Notes under the pieces: generated by a model | Seen by the model: only the letters and a program-made list of their open reading frames with translations | Database searches by the model: none | Told to the model about the DNA's origin: nothing | Made by a program: the position numbers and the translations under genes | Shown: piece by piece, positions 1 to 5,981 of the stretch | How the letters are laid out: every line of letters begins with the position of its first letter | Position numbering within the stretch: the first letter of the stretch is position 1 | Origin: Methylophilus sp. | Lineage (GTDB): Bacteria; Pseudomonadota; Gammaproteobacteria; Burkholderiales; Methylophilaceae | NCBI GenBank assembly: GCA_027489475.1 | Contig: JAIXZQ010000292.1 | Coordinates: 1 to 6,081, forward strand | Direction: 5' to 3' | DNA: 6,081 nt

Positions 1-62
1 AAAGCGGCCGCTTCTGGTGACGTGCGCTGCTTTTCTGTTAGAATTTGTTCAAGCTGTTGCAT
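1..62 (-). CDS. Possible 5' end of an unidentified protein gene (partial, runs off the left edge)
   Basis: On the minus strand an ATG at 62-60 opens a frame that stays open to the window edge, about 20 codons, beginning MQQLEQILTEKQ and continuing RTSPEAAA. The composition (hydrophilic, helix-prone, Glu/Gln/Ala rich) looks like the N-terminus of a real cytoplasmic protein. An in-frame TGA lies upstream, so this is the first possible ATG in the frame. The Shine-Dalgarno match is poor: only an AGG about 11 bases upstream. The opposite strand is also open here but gives an improbable Cys-rich peptide. I do not recognise the family. The gene would be divergent from acs and share its upstream region. 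Confidence 0.35.
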   Translation of the reverse strand, partial: MQQLEQILTEKQRTSPEAAA

Positions 63-248
63 AAGGTTTTGTGCCTGTCATGGCTATGTAAGAAGCGTCT
101 TCAAAGGGAACCATAATAATCATACCTGAGGTTCATCCAGCCTGTTGTCGCACGTAAATTTTTAATATCGCGCCCTACTCGCCCAAGTGCTAGCACGTGG
201 TCTGATACGCGATTTTTGATGCTTTAGAAAGATTTTTTGGGGGACGCT
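63..248. other. Intergenic region upstream of acs, presumed to hold its promoter
   Basis: This 186-bp stretch has no convincing open frame and no promoter with both hexamers well matched at 16-18 bp spacing. AT-rich blocks that could serve as -10 elements are CATAATAAT (112-120) and TTTAATAT (161-168). A perfect 10-bp palindrome, GTGCTAGCAC, lies at 187-196, overlapping a CACGTG at 194-199, about 50 bases before the acs start, where an operator could sit. Short inverted repeats GAAG-CGT-CTTC (92-102) and GAACC/GGTTC (108-112, 130-134) are within chance expectation. Function is inferred only from position. Confidence 0.4.
239..244 (+). promoter_or_regulatory. Ribosome binding site of acs
   Basis: The purine run GGGGGA ends four bases before the ATG at 249. 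A TTG at 237 is in the same frame but overlaps this run and has only T-rich sequence upstream, so the run fits the ATG start and not the TTG. The match to the consensus is moderate and the spacing short. Confidence 0.55.
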
Positions 249-2225
249 ATGTCTATTGAATCAGTACTTCATGAACACCGCGTATTTGCGCCTGCTAGCA
301 GCTTCTCCAGCCAAGCCGCTGTTGGTAGCATGGAGGCCTATCAACGTCTGTGTCAGCACGCCGCAGACGATTACGAGGGATTTTGGGCCGCTTTGGCCCG
401 TGAACTGTTGATTTGGCACAAACCCTTCAGCAAAACCTTAAACCAAGACAATGCGCCTTTTTATCAATGGTTTGAAGACGGCGAACTGAATGTATCGGCC
501 AACTGTTTAGACCGTCACCTGCACACCATTCCCAACAAAACCGCCATTATTTTTGAGGCGGATAACGGTGACGTTAAAACCGTCACATATCAAGCGCTTT
601 ACCATCAGGTGTGTCAGTTTGCCAATGGCTTGAAATCTTTGCAGTTAAGCAAAGGCGACCGCGTTATTATCTACTTGCCTATGGGCATAGAAGCCATTGT
701 GGCCATGCAAGCCTGTGCACGTCTGGGCATTATTCACTCTGTGGTGTTTGGTGGATTTTCTGCCAAGAGCCTGAACGAACGCATCATTGATGCGGGCGCG
801 GTTGCCGTGATTACGTCAGATGGTCAATATCGCGGCGGTAAAACCTTGCCGCTCAAACAAGCGGTGGACGAAGGCATTGCAATGGGCGGCTGTGACAGCA
901 TCCGCCATCAAATCGTATTCAAAAAAACCGGCCAAGACGTGGCTTGGGATAACCGTTGTATCTGGTGGCATGACCTGATTGCTGGCCAGCCAGACACCTG
1001 TGAGCCCGTCATGGTGGGCGCAGAGCATCCATTATTTTTGCTCTACACCTCTGGCTCTACCGGCAAACCTAAAGGCGTGCAGCATAGCTCAGCAGGCTAT
1101 TTATTACATGCCATGAACACCATGCGTTGGACCTTTGACATCAAGCCAGAAGACATTTACTGGTGTACCGCTGATGTGGGCTGGATTACCGGCCACAGCT
1201 ATGTCACTTATGGCCCATTGGCGATGGGCGCAACGCAGGTAGTGTTTGAAGGCATTCCCACCTATCCGAATGCAGGCCGATTCTGGGAGATGATACAGCG
1301 CCACAAGGTCAGCGTGTTTTACACCGCGCCCACCGCGATTCGCTCCTTGATTAAAGCCGGTGAGACAGATTTCACCACCCATCCCAACCATTTTGACCTC
1401 TCTAGCTTACGTCTGTTGGGCACGGTGGGCGAACCCATCAACCCCGAGGCGTGGATGTGGTATTACGAACAAGTCGGCGGTCACCGTTGCCCGATAGTAG
1501 ACACCTTCTGGCAAACCGAGACTGGCGGTCATGTGATTACGCCATTGCCCGGCGCAACGCCGCTGGTTCCGGGGTCATGCACCCTGCCTTTCCCGGGCAT
1601 AGACATTGACGTGGTAGATGAAACCGGCAAGGCGCTTGAATGGGGCACTGGCGGCTTACTGGTGATTAAAAAGCCGTGGCCCTCCATGATACGCACCATT
1701 TACAACGACCCAGAGCGTTTTAAAGCCAGCTACTTCCCAGCAGAATTAGGCGGTCACTTGTATCTGGCCGGCGATGGCGCGGTACGGGATGCACAAACAG
1801 GCAACTTCACCATTATGGGCCGCATTGATGATGTGCTCAACGTGTCGGGGCACCGTTTAGGCACCATGGAGATTGAATCTGCACTGGTGGCTAACCATTT
1901 AGTGGCTGAGTCTGCCGTGGTGGGAAAACCGCACCCGATTAAAGGGGAATCCGTAGTGGCCTATGTGGTGCTTAAAGGCAAACGCCCAGAAGGCGAAGAG
2001 GCGAAAAAAATTGTCGCCGAATTGCGTGACTGGGTGGGCAAAGAAATTGGCCCGATTGCCAAGCCTGACGAGATTCGTTTTGGCGATAATCTGCCAAAAA
2101 CCCGCTCTGGCAAGATTATGCGCCGACTGTTGCGTAGCCTGGCCAAAGGCGAAGAAATTACCTCGGATATCTCTACCCTAGACAATCCGGCTATTCTGGA
2201 ACAATTGAAACAACCTGTGAGCTAA
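249..2225 (+). CDS. acs: Acetyl-CoA synthetase (AMP-forming)
   Basis: This gene encodes a cytoplasmic enzyme that converts acetate, ATP and CoA to acetyl-CoA via acetyl-AMP. It has 658 residues from the ATG at 249, close to the 652 of the E. coli enzyme. The N-terminal ACS-type cap (SIESVLHE...) is followed by the adenylate-forming fold: phosphate loop [11 protein letters not shown] at 266-276, GWITGHSY around 311-318, GTVGEP around 391-396, FWQTETGGH from 420, hinge [16 protein letters not shown] with D527, and the C-terminal [11 protein letters not shown] with the catalytic, acetylatable lysine at K622. I313, T314, V393 and W421 fall at positions equivalent to the acetate pocket of Salmonella Acs (V310, T311, V386, W414), favouring acetate over larger acids. 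A PrpE-type propionyl-CoA synthetase is the alternative, but the TETGGH context and N-terminus are Acs-like. A TTG start four codons earlier is less likely. A hairpin at 2359-2390 probably ends the transcript. Confidence 0.96.
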   Translation: MSIESVLHEHRVFAPASSFSSQAAVGSMEAYQRLCQHAADDYEGFWAALARELLIWHKPFSKTLNQDNAPFYQWFEDGELNVSANCLDRHLHTIPNKTAIIFEADNGDVKTVTYQALYHQVCQFANGLKSLQLSKGDRVIIYLPMGIEAIVAMQACARLGIIHSVVFGGFSAKSLNERIIDAGAVAVITSDGQYRGGKTLPLKQAVDEGIAMGGCDSIRHQIVFKKTGQDVAWDNRCIWWHDLIAGQPDTCEPVMVGAEHPLFLLYTSGSTGKPKGVQHSSAGYLLHAMNTMRWTFDIKPEDIYWCTADVGWITGHSYVTYGPLAMGATQVVFEGIPTYPNAGRFWEMIQRHKVSVFYTAPTAIRSLIKAGETDFTTHPNHFDLSSLRLLGTVGEPINPEAWMWYYEQVGGHRCPIVDTFWQTETGGHVITPLPGATPLVPGSCTLPFPGIDIDVVDETGKALEWGTGGLLVIKKPWPSMIRTIYNDPERFKASYFPAELGGHLYLAGDGAVRDAQTGNFTIMGRIDDVLNVSGHRLGTMEIESALVANHLVAESAVVGKPHPIKGESVVAYVVLKGKRPEGEEAKKIVAELRDWVGKEIGPIAKPDEIRFGDNLPKTRSGKIMRRLLRSLAKGEEITSDISTLDNPAILEQLKQPVS

Positions 2226-2271
2226 GCATGCTGGCGCCAGCGTACCCAGCAGGAACTATTGCGAGGCATTT

Positions 2272-2334
2272 ATGGAAGGCTTGCTGATTCTGCTGCTATT
2301 TATTGCGGTAGCGATTTTCCTGGTGCGAAAATAA
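2272..2334 (+). CDS. Possible 20-residue single-span membrane peptide
   Basis: A short frame, ATG at 2272 to TAA at 2332-2334, encodes a peptide starting MEGLLILLLF and ending FLVRK. After Met-Glu-Gly it is an almost unbroken run of Leu/Ile/Val/Ala/Phe of about 15 residues, capped by Arg-Lys. That layout (acidic N-terminus, one transmembrane helix, positive C-terminus) resembles known bacterial membrane micropeptides. A good Shine-Dalgarno sequence, GAGG at 2263-2266, lies five bases before the ATG. No alternative start exists upstream before an in-frame TGA at 2218. It sits 46 bp after acs and before the hairpin at 2359, so it would be the last cistron of the acs transcript. Its role is unknown and a chance frame cannot be excluded at this length. 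Confidence 0.45.
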   Translation: MEGLLILLLFIAVAIFLVRK

Positions 2335-2358
2335 TCGGGGCAATGTGCTGATTAGGTT

Positions 2359-2390
2359 AAAATAGCGCTTTTTTTAAAGCGCTATTTTTT
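2359..2390 (+). terminator. Intrinsic terminator hairpin after acs, abutting prfC
   Basis: A perfect 13-bp inverted repeat pairs 2359-2371 with 2376-2388 around a TTTT loop; the core is ATAGCGCTTT against AAAGCGCTAT. A run of six T (2385-2390) closes it, partly inside the right arm. This is a standard intrinsic terminator for transcripts coming from acs and the small frame after it. On the other strand only a short T run follows, so it works mainly in the plus direction. Its end is one base from the prfC ATG at 2392, which is unusual and may make it relevant to prfC expression as well. Confidence 0.8.
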
Positions 2391-2391
2391 C

Positions 2392-3966
2392 ATGTCACGT
2401 TTGCAGCAAGAAGTCTCTCGTCGCCGCACCTTTGCCATCATTTCTCACCCGGATGCGGGTAAAACCACGCTGACTGAAAAGCTGCTGTGGTTTGGCGGTG
2501 CTATTCAGGTCGCGGGTGAAGTGCGCGGCCGAAAGGCCGCACGCCATGCCACCTCAGACTGGATGGAACTGGAAAAACAACGCGGCATCTCGGTCACCTC
2601 CTCTGTCATGCAGTTTCCGTACCGAGAGCATATGGTCAATCTGCTCGACACCCCCGGTCACGATGACTTCTCCGAAGACACTTATCGCACCTTGACGGCG
2701 GTGGATTCCGCCGTCATGGTCATCGACTCGGTGAACGGCGTAGAAGCGCAAACCATTAAACTGCTGAATGTGTGCCGCATGCGCGACACCCCTATCATCA
2801 CATTTATCAATAAACTAGACCGTGAAAGCCGCGCGCCAATCGAATTGCTGGATGAAATCGAAACGACTCTGAGCATGGAATGTGCGCCCATGACCTGGCC
2901 AATAGGCATGGGCAAGACTTTTCGTGGCGTCTACAGTCTAGTCAATGACTCCATTTTATTTTTTGATCCCCGCGCTGAAAAAGGCACCTCAGAGACCATA
3001 CAAGGCCTAGACAATCCGCGCTTGGACGAACTCATCGGCTATCAGGCGGAAGAGTTGCGTGTTGACATCGAATTGGTGCGGGGCGCATCGCACAGCTTTG
3101 ACCGCGCACGTTATCTGAGCGGAAAACAGACTCCCGTGTTTTTTGGCTCGGCAGTCAACAACTTTGGCGTGCAATCGTTGCTCGATGCCGTGGTTGATTT
3201 ATCGCCACCGCCGCAAGCCCGCATGACCGCCAGCCGCCCGGTGGCCGCCAATGAAGAAAAGTTTGCCGGCTTTGTGTTTAAGATACAGGCCAATATGGAC
3301 CCTAAACATCGCGACCGTATCGCCTTTTTGCGGGTGTGTTCTGGGCGCTTTGAGCGCGGCATGAAAATCAAGCAAGTGGCCACAGGCAAGATGCTCAACG
3401 TCAATAACGCCATTACCTTTATGGCGCAAGACCGCACCATCATGGATGAGGCCTACTCGGGCGACATTATCGGCATCCCTAACCACGGCACGATTAAACT
3501 GGGGGATACGTTTACCGAAAACGAATCGCTCAAATTTATCGGCATTCCGAGCTTTGCACCGGAGTTTTTCCGCCGCGCCCGCATTAAAAACCCCATGAAA
3601 ATGAAGCAATTGCAAATGGGCCTCAAGCAGCTGTCAGAAGAAGGGGCTGCGCAGTTGTTTCGGCCTTTGTTATCCAATGATTTGATTCTTGGTGCAGTAG
3701 GCATGCTGCAGTTTGATGTGGTGGCCCACCGTTTGGAACACGAATATGGCGTTGATATGGTGTTTGAGCCCTACGACTGCTACACCGCGCGCTGGCTTAA
3801 AGGCCCTGAAGCTGACTTGAAAGCCATCGCTGATAAATATGGGTTTAATGTCGGCTTGGACAGTGCGGATGACTATGTCTACCTCGCACCCAACCGCGTC
3901 AACTTGCAAATGGCGCAAGAGCGTTATCCAGAGATTCAGTTTATGGAAACCCGGGAAATCGCCTAA
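2392..3966 (+). CDS. prfC: Peptide chain release factor 3 (RF3)
   Basis: RF3 is a ribosome-bound translational GTPase that removes RF1 and RF2 from the ribosome after peptide release. The 524-residue product (529 in E. coli) has all G motifs: SHPDAGKTT at 18-26, RGISVTSS at 64-71 (switch I), DTPGHDDF at 86-93 and NKLD at 140-143. The RF3 hallmarks [13 protein letters not shown] and [14 protein letters not shown] follow, then [12 protein letters not shown] and a C-terminal [11 protein letters not shown], which separate it from EF-G and LepA. The ATG at 2392 is forced: an in-frame TAG lies at 2353-2355, the only codons between are not normal starts, and starting later would approach the P-loop at residue 18. 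No Shine-Dalgarno sequence precedes it; instead a terminator hairpin and T run end one base upstream. The stop codon overlaps the ychJ start (TAATG). Confidence 0.97.
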   Translation: MSRLQQEVSRRRTFAIISHPDAGKTTLTEKLLWFGGAIQVAGEVRGRKAARHATSDWMELEKQRGISVTSSVMQFPYREHMVNLLDTPGHDDFSEDTYRTLTAVDSAVMVIDSVNGVEAQTIKLLNVCRMRDTPIITFINKLDRESRAPIELLDEIETTLSMECAPMTWPIGMGKTFRGVYSLVNDSILFFDPRAEKGTSETIQGLDNPRLDELIGYQAEELRVDIELVRGASHSFDRARYLSGKQTPVFFGSAVNNFGVQSLLDAVVDLSPPPQARMTASRPVAANEEKFAGFVFKIQANMDPKHRDRIAFLRVCSGRFERGMKIKQVATGKMLNVNNAITFMAQDRTIMDEAYSGDIIGIPNHGTIKLGDTFTENESLKFIGIPSFAPEFFRRARIKNPMKMKQLQMGLKQLSEEGAAQLFRPLLSNDLILGAVGMLQFDVVAHRLEHEYGVDMVFEPYDCYTARWLKGPEADLKAIADKYGFNVGLDSADDYVYLAPNRVNLQMAQERYPEIQFMETREIA

Positions 3967-4379
3967 TGGCCGCCCTTTGCCCCTGCTACAGCGGCAAGCA
4001 CTATGCCGATTGCTGCCAGCCGCTGCATCAAGGGACAATCGCGCCAGACGCGGAACGGTTGATGCGGGCGCGGTATAGCGCCTATGCACTCAAACTGCCG
4101 CAGTTTTTGAACGCCACCTGGCACCCAGCGACACGCCCCAAGCCAATGAACGCGCAGGAGATGTTTGGCATACGCTGGCTCAAACTGACCGTCCACTCCG
4201 CACAACAAATCAGCGACACCGAAGCGCAAGTCTGCTTTAGCGCCGATTATCGTCAAGGGCAACAAAAACGTGCGCACCTCTATGAATGTAGTCGGTTTGT
4301 GCGTGAGGAAGGCCAGTGGTGGTATTGGGGCGCGCTCGATGATTCGCCTCAGGACGCAAAGGCCTCTTACACCCTATAA
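3966..4379 (+). CDS. ychJ: YchJ-like SEC-C motif protein
   Basis: This 137-residue protein belongs to the YchJ (UPF0225) family. An N-terminal SEC-C zinc-binding motif, CPCYSGKHYADCC at residues 5-17, supplies ligands C5, C7, C16 and probably C17 or a nearby His. The conserved AERLMRARYSAYAL follows, then a middle region with ATWHP and WWYWGALD, typical of the NTF2-like YchJ domain. E. coli YchJ is about 152 residues and has a second SEC-C motif at its C-terminus; here that motif is absent and the protein ends ...KASYTL. The biochemical role of the family is not settled. The ATG overlaps the prfC TAA by one base, with GGGA nine bases upstream, so translation is probably coupled to prfC. The 3' end overlaps the convergent EF-hand gene by 13 bp, leaving no separate terminator. 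Confidence 0.85.
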   Translation: MAALCPCYSGKHYADCCQPLHQGTIAPDAERLMRARYSAYALKLPQFLNATWHPATRPKPMNAQEMFGIRWLKLTVHSAQQISDTEAQVCFSADYRQGQQKRAHLYECSRFVREEGQWWYWGALDDSPQDAKASYTL

Positions 4380-4651
4380 TGATTGACCAGCCTGACGAAT
4401 CCCACCGGCGCATCGCCTGAAGTATAAGCCCCTAGCCAATCGAAAATCGTCAATTGCAGTTCATGGGGCGTGACCCTGGCATCCCCATCTTTGTCTAGAT
4501 AAGCCATCAACAGATTCAACTCTATAGGCGTCAAATCATCCAGCACCCTGGACAGTGTCCATTTATCTAGAAAGCCGCGTTGACCAAAATCCAGTCGGCT
4601 AAAGATATTTTGGGTAAATTGCGCACTGACAGTGCTTAAAATGCTTGCCAT
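4367..4651 (-). CDS. Small EF-hand calcium-binding protein
   Basis: The 94-residue product has no signal peptide or membrane segment, so it is probably cytoplasmic. One canonical EF-hand loop, DKDGDARVTPHE at 53-64, has D53, D55, D57 and T61 plus the bidentate E64 as calcium ligands and V60 as the hydrophobic position. Position 6 of the loop is Ala instead of the usual Gly. It is flanked by helices LTPIELNLLMAYL and LQLTIFDWLGAY. A second, degenerate loop, LDFGQRGFLDKW near 20-31, lacks most ligands, so the protein looks like a pair with one working site. Calcium binding is inferred from the motif; the partner is unknown. The ATG at 4651 has a strong Shine-Dalgarno sequence. Upstream lie a TAAAAT box and a four-part direct repeat suggesting activation by an OmpR-family regulator. 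The gene is convergent with ychJ (13-bp overlap) and downstream of prfB on the same strand. Confidence 0.82.
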   Translation of the reverse strand: MASILSTVSAQFTQNIFSRLDFGQRGFLDKWTLSRVLDDLTPIELNLLMAYLDKDGDARVTPHELQLTIFDWLGAYTSGDAPVGFVRLVNHYRV

Positions 4652-4657
4652 GCCGTT

Positions 4658-4662
4658 CTCCT
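4658..4662 (-). promoter_or_regulatory. Ribosome binding site of the EF-hand gene
   Basis: On the minus strand AGGAG lies six bases before the ATG at 4651. Consensus sequence and ideal spacing support this start and support that this small gene is real. Confidence 0.8.
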
Positions 4663-4682
4663 AAAGATGAGGGGATGGCCTC

Positions 4683-4688
4683 ATTTTA
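4683..4688 (-). promoter_or_regulatory. Candidate -10 box of the EF-hand gene
   Basis: TAAAAT on the minus strand (4688 to 4683) would place transcription start near 4676, about 25 bases before the ATG. No recognisable -35 hexamer lies at 16-18 bp spacing. The place where it would be (about 4711-4706) is touched by the last element of the direct-repeat array at 4710-4745. That is the usual layout of an activator-dependent promoter. Confidence 0.45.
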
Positions 4689-4709
4689 GACAAGCAGTCT
4701 GAGCAACGG

Positions 4710-4745
4710 TGTATCGCAATGTAACGCCGCGTATCTCCCTGTAAC
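4710..4745 (-). promoter_or_regulatory. Four head-to-tail half-sites with 10-bp period, likely OmpR/PhoB-family operator
   Basis: Read on the minus strand the elements are GTTACA (4745-4740), GATACG (4735-4730), GTTACA (4725-4720) and GATACA (4715-4710), each starting exactly 10 bp after the previous one and all in the same orientation. Winged-helix response regulators of the OmpR/PhoB family bind tandem direct half-sites on one face of the helix with 10-11 bp spacing. The pair nearest the gene resembles the E. coli RstA box, TACATNTNGTTACA, with two mismatches by my alignment. The array lies between prfB and the EF-hand gene and ends at the expected -35 position of the latter. The identity of the regulator is inference. 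Confidence 0.55.
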
Positions 4746-4781
4746 GCACACGCAGCGGAGTGTCTGACGCAGTCACAAGGG

Positions 4782-5886
4782 TTATAAGCCTTGCTTTAGA
4801 CTTTCCATAATAAACGGGTCGAGGTCGCCATCCAGCACGCCCTGCGTGTTTCCAATCTCAACATTGGTGCGCAAGTCTTTAATCCGGCTTTGGTCTAACA
4901 CATAGCTGCGAATCTGATGTCCCCAGCCAATATCTGTTTTGGCATCTTCCAGCGCTTGTTTTTCAGCATTGCGCTTTTGCAGCTCAAGGTTATAAAGCGC
5001 CCCGCGCAGCATATTCATCGCTTCGTCTTTGTTGCGATGTTGCGAACGATCGTTCTGGCATTGCACCACCACCCCAGTAGGCAAATGGGTAATCCGCACG
5101 GCAGAATCGGTTTTGTTAATGTGCTGCCCCCCGGCCCCGCTGGCGCGATACGTGTCTATGCGCAAATCTGCAGGGTTGATTTCAATCTCAATCGAGTCAT
5201 CTACCTCTGGAAACACTTGCACACTGGCAAAACTGGTGTGTCGTTTGGCGTTAGCATCAAACGGCGATTTTCGCACTAGGCGGTGCACGCCACTCTCAGT
5301 GCGTAAGGTGCCAAAAGCATAGTCGCCGCTGACCTTGATAGACGCGCCTTTAATGCCAGCAATATCACCTTCGGATTCTTCAAGCACCTCGACAGTAAAG
5401 CCTTTGCGCTCGACATAACGCAGATACATGCGTAACAACATGCCGGCCCAATCTTGCGCCTCGGTGCCGCCACTGCCAGATTGAAACTCAATAAAGCAGT
5501 TATTGGCATCCATAGGCTGCGAGAACATGCGCTTAAACTCCATGTCAGCCAGTGTTTTTTCTAGCTTTTGCACATCGTCATTGACACTCAGCAGCGTGTC
5601 ATCGTCATTTTCTTCGCGCGCCATGTCAAACAGCTCGCGGCTGTCAGACAACGCTGAAGCCACTTGGTCTAGCGTCAGCACCACGTTTTCCAGCATGCGC
5701 TTTTCTTTGCCGAGTTTTTGCGCTTTTTCTGCCTCGTCCCAAATCTTGGGGTCTTCCAGCAGGCCGTTGACTTCTTCTAGGCGTTGTTGCTTGCGTTCGT
5801 AGTCAAAGATACCCCCGAAGAGCTTGGTGACGCTGGTGTAGGTCTTGCAGGCGATTGGCAATGGCGTTGAGTTGTTCGGCTTCCAT
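4782..5886 (-). CDS. prfB: Peptide chain release factor 2 (RF2), with +1 programmed frameshift
   Basis: RF2 reads UGA and UAA in the ribosomal A site and triggers peptide release. The product is 367 residues (365 in E. coli), made from two frames: 27 codons from ATG 5886-5884 ([14 protein letters not shown]..., ending RGYL), an in-frame TGA at 5805-5803, then 340 codons from GAC at 5804 to TAA at 4782. The coding join is 5886-5806 plus 5804-4782. The anticodon-like SPF motif is at residues 207-209 and the catalytic GGQ at 252-254 within RASGAGGQH; both are intact, and SPF distinguishes RF2 from RF1 (PxT). An ATG at 5918 is in frame with the main part but would replace the conserved first 27 residues with unrelated sequence and begins on the presumed -10 box, so it is rejected. 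No clear Shine-Dalgarno sequence precedes 5886. lysS, which follows prfB in E. coli, is not present downstream. Confidence 0.97.
5802..5817 (-). promoter_or_regulatory. RF2 programmed +1 frameshift signal
   Basis: On the minus strand the site reads CGGGGG-TAT-CTT-TGA-C. The internal Shine-Dalgarno-like G run (5816-5812) lies three bases before the slippery CTT (5808-5806), which is followed by the TGA stop and a C, the weak termination context. It differs from the E. coli site (AGGGGGTATCTTTGAC) only at the first base. When RF2 is scarce the ribosome pauses at TGA, slips +1 from CUU to UUU, and continues with GAC (Asp28); when RF2 is plentiful it terminates. This is the known autoregulation of RF2 synthesis. 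Confidence 0.95.
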
Positions 5887-5917
5887 GTCAGAAAGTTGTC
5901 GTAAAAATAAAACCTCA

Positions 5918-5923
5918 ATTATA
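5918..5923 (-). promoter_or_regulatory. Candidate -10 box of prfB
   Basis: A perfect TATAAT on the minus strand (5923 to 5918) predicts transcription start near 5911, giving a leader of about 25 bases before the ATG at 5886. The -35 position (about 5946-5941) reads CAAATG, a poor match, and there is no TG extension. The leader is U-rich and lacks a Shine-Dalgarno sequence; the GAGG just after the box is too far from the ATG, about 27 bases. Confidence 0.55.
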
Positions 5924-5945
5924 ACGCAGCTCTCAGGCCACATTT

Positions 5946-5981
5946 GCGTTGATGAGCGAAGATGGACAAAGCTCATCACGC
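5946..5981. repeat. Imperfect inverted repeat upstream of prfB
   Basis: GCG-T-TGATGAGC (5946-5957) is complementary to GCTCATCA-CGC (5971-5981): 11 paired bases with one bulged T around a 13-base loop. Neither strand has a T run after it, so it is not a standard intrinsic terminator. It covers and extends upstream of the -35 region of the presumed prfB promoter, so it could be an operator or the stem of an upstream transcript. Confidence 0.4.

Noticed and set aside
4..11. GCGGCCGC (NotI site) near the left edge, possible cloning junction
   Set aside because: The sequence continues smoothly in a plausible minus-strand coding frame; no vector sequence is seen.
80..91. Three-codon upstream frame ATG-GCT-ATG-TAA before acs
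   Set aside because: Too short, no ribosome binding site, and far from acs; no attenuation structure follows.
237..248. TTG start four codons before the acs ATG
   Set aside because: It overlaps the purine run that serves as ribosome binding site, has no such run of its own, and the ATG at 249 gives the family-typical N-terminus.
2228..2287. Short frame from ATG 2228 directly after acs (19 codons)
   Set aside because: No ribosome binding site, unremarkable composition, and it overlaps the better candidate at 2272.
3199..3615. Minus-strand frame of 138 codons inside prfC
   Set aside because: Antisense shadow of a strongly conserved gene; its composition has no recognisable domain. Other long minus-strand frames at 1104-1391, 3111-3443, 3670-4089 and 3963-4277 were rejected for the same reason.
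4667..4684. ATGAGG/CCTCAT hairpin between the EF-hand gene and its -10 box
   Set aside because: Only six pairs, and the predicted transcription start lies inside it; no T run to make it a prfB terminator.
5887..5918. Longer RF2 reading frame starting at ATG 5918 on the minus strand (378 residues)
   Set aside because: Its first 38 residues match nothing in RF2, while the other frame gives the conserved N-terminus followed by the known frameshift site; the ATG also lies on the presumed -10 box.
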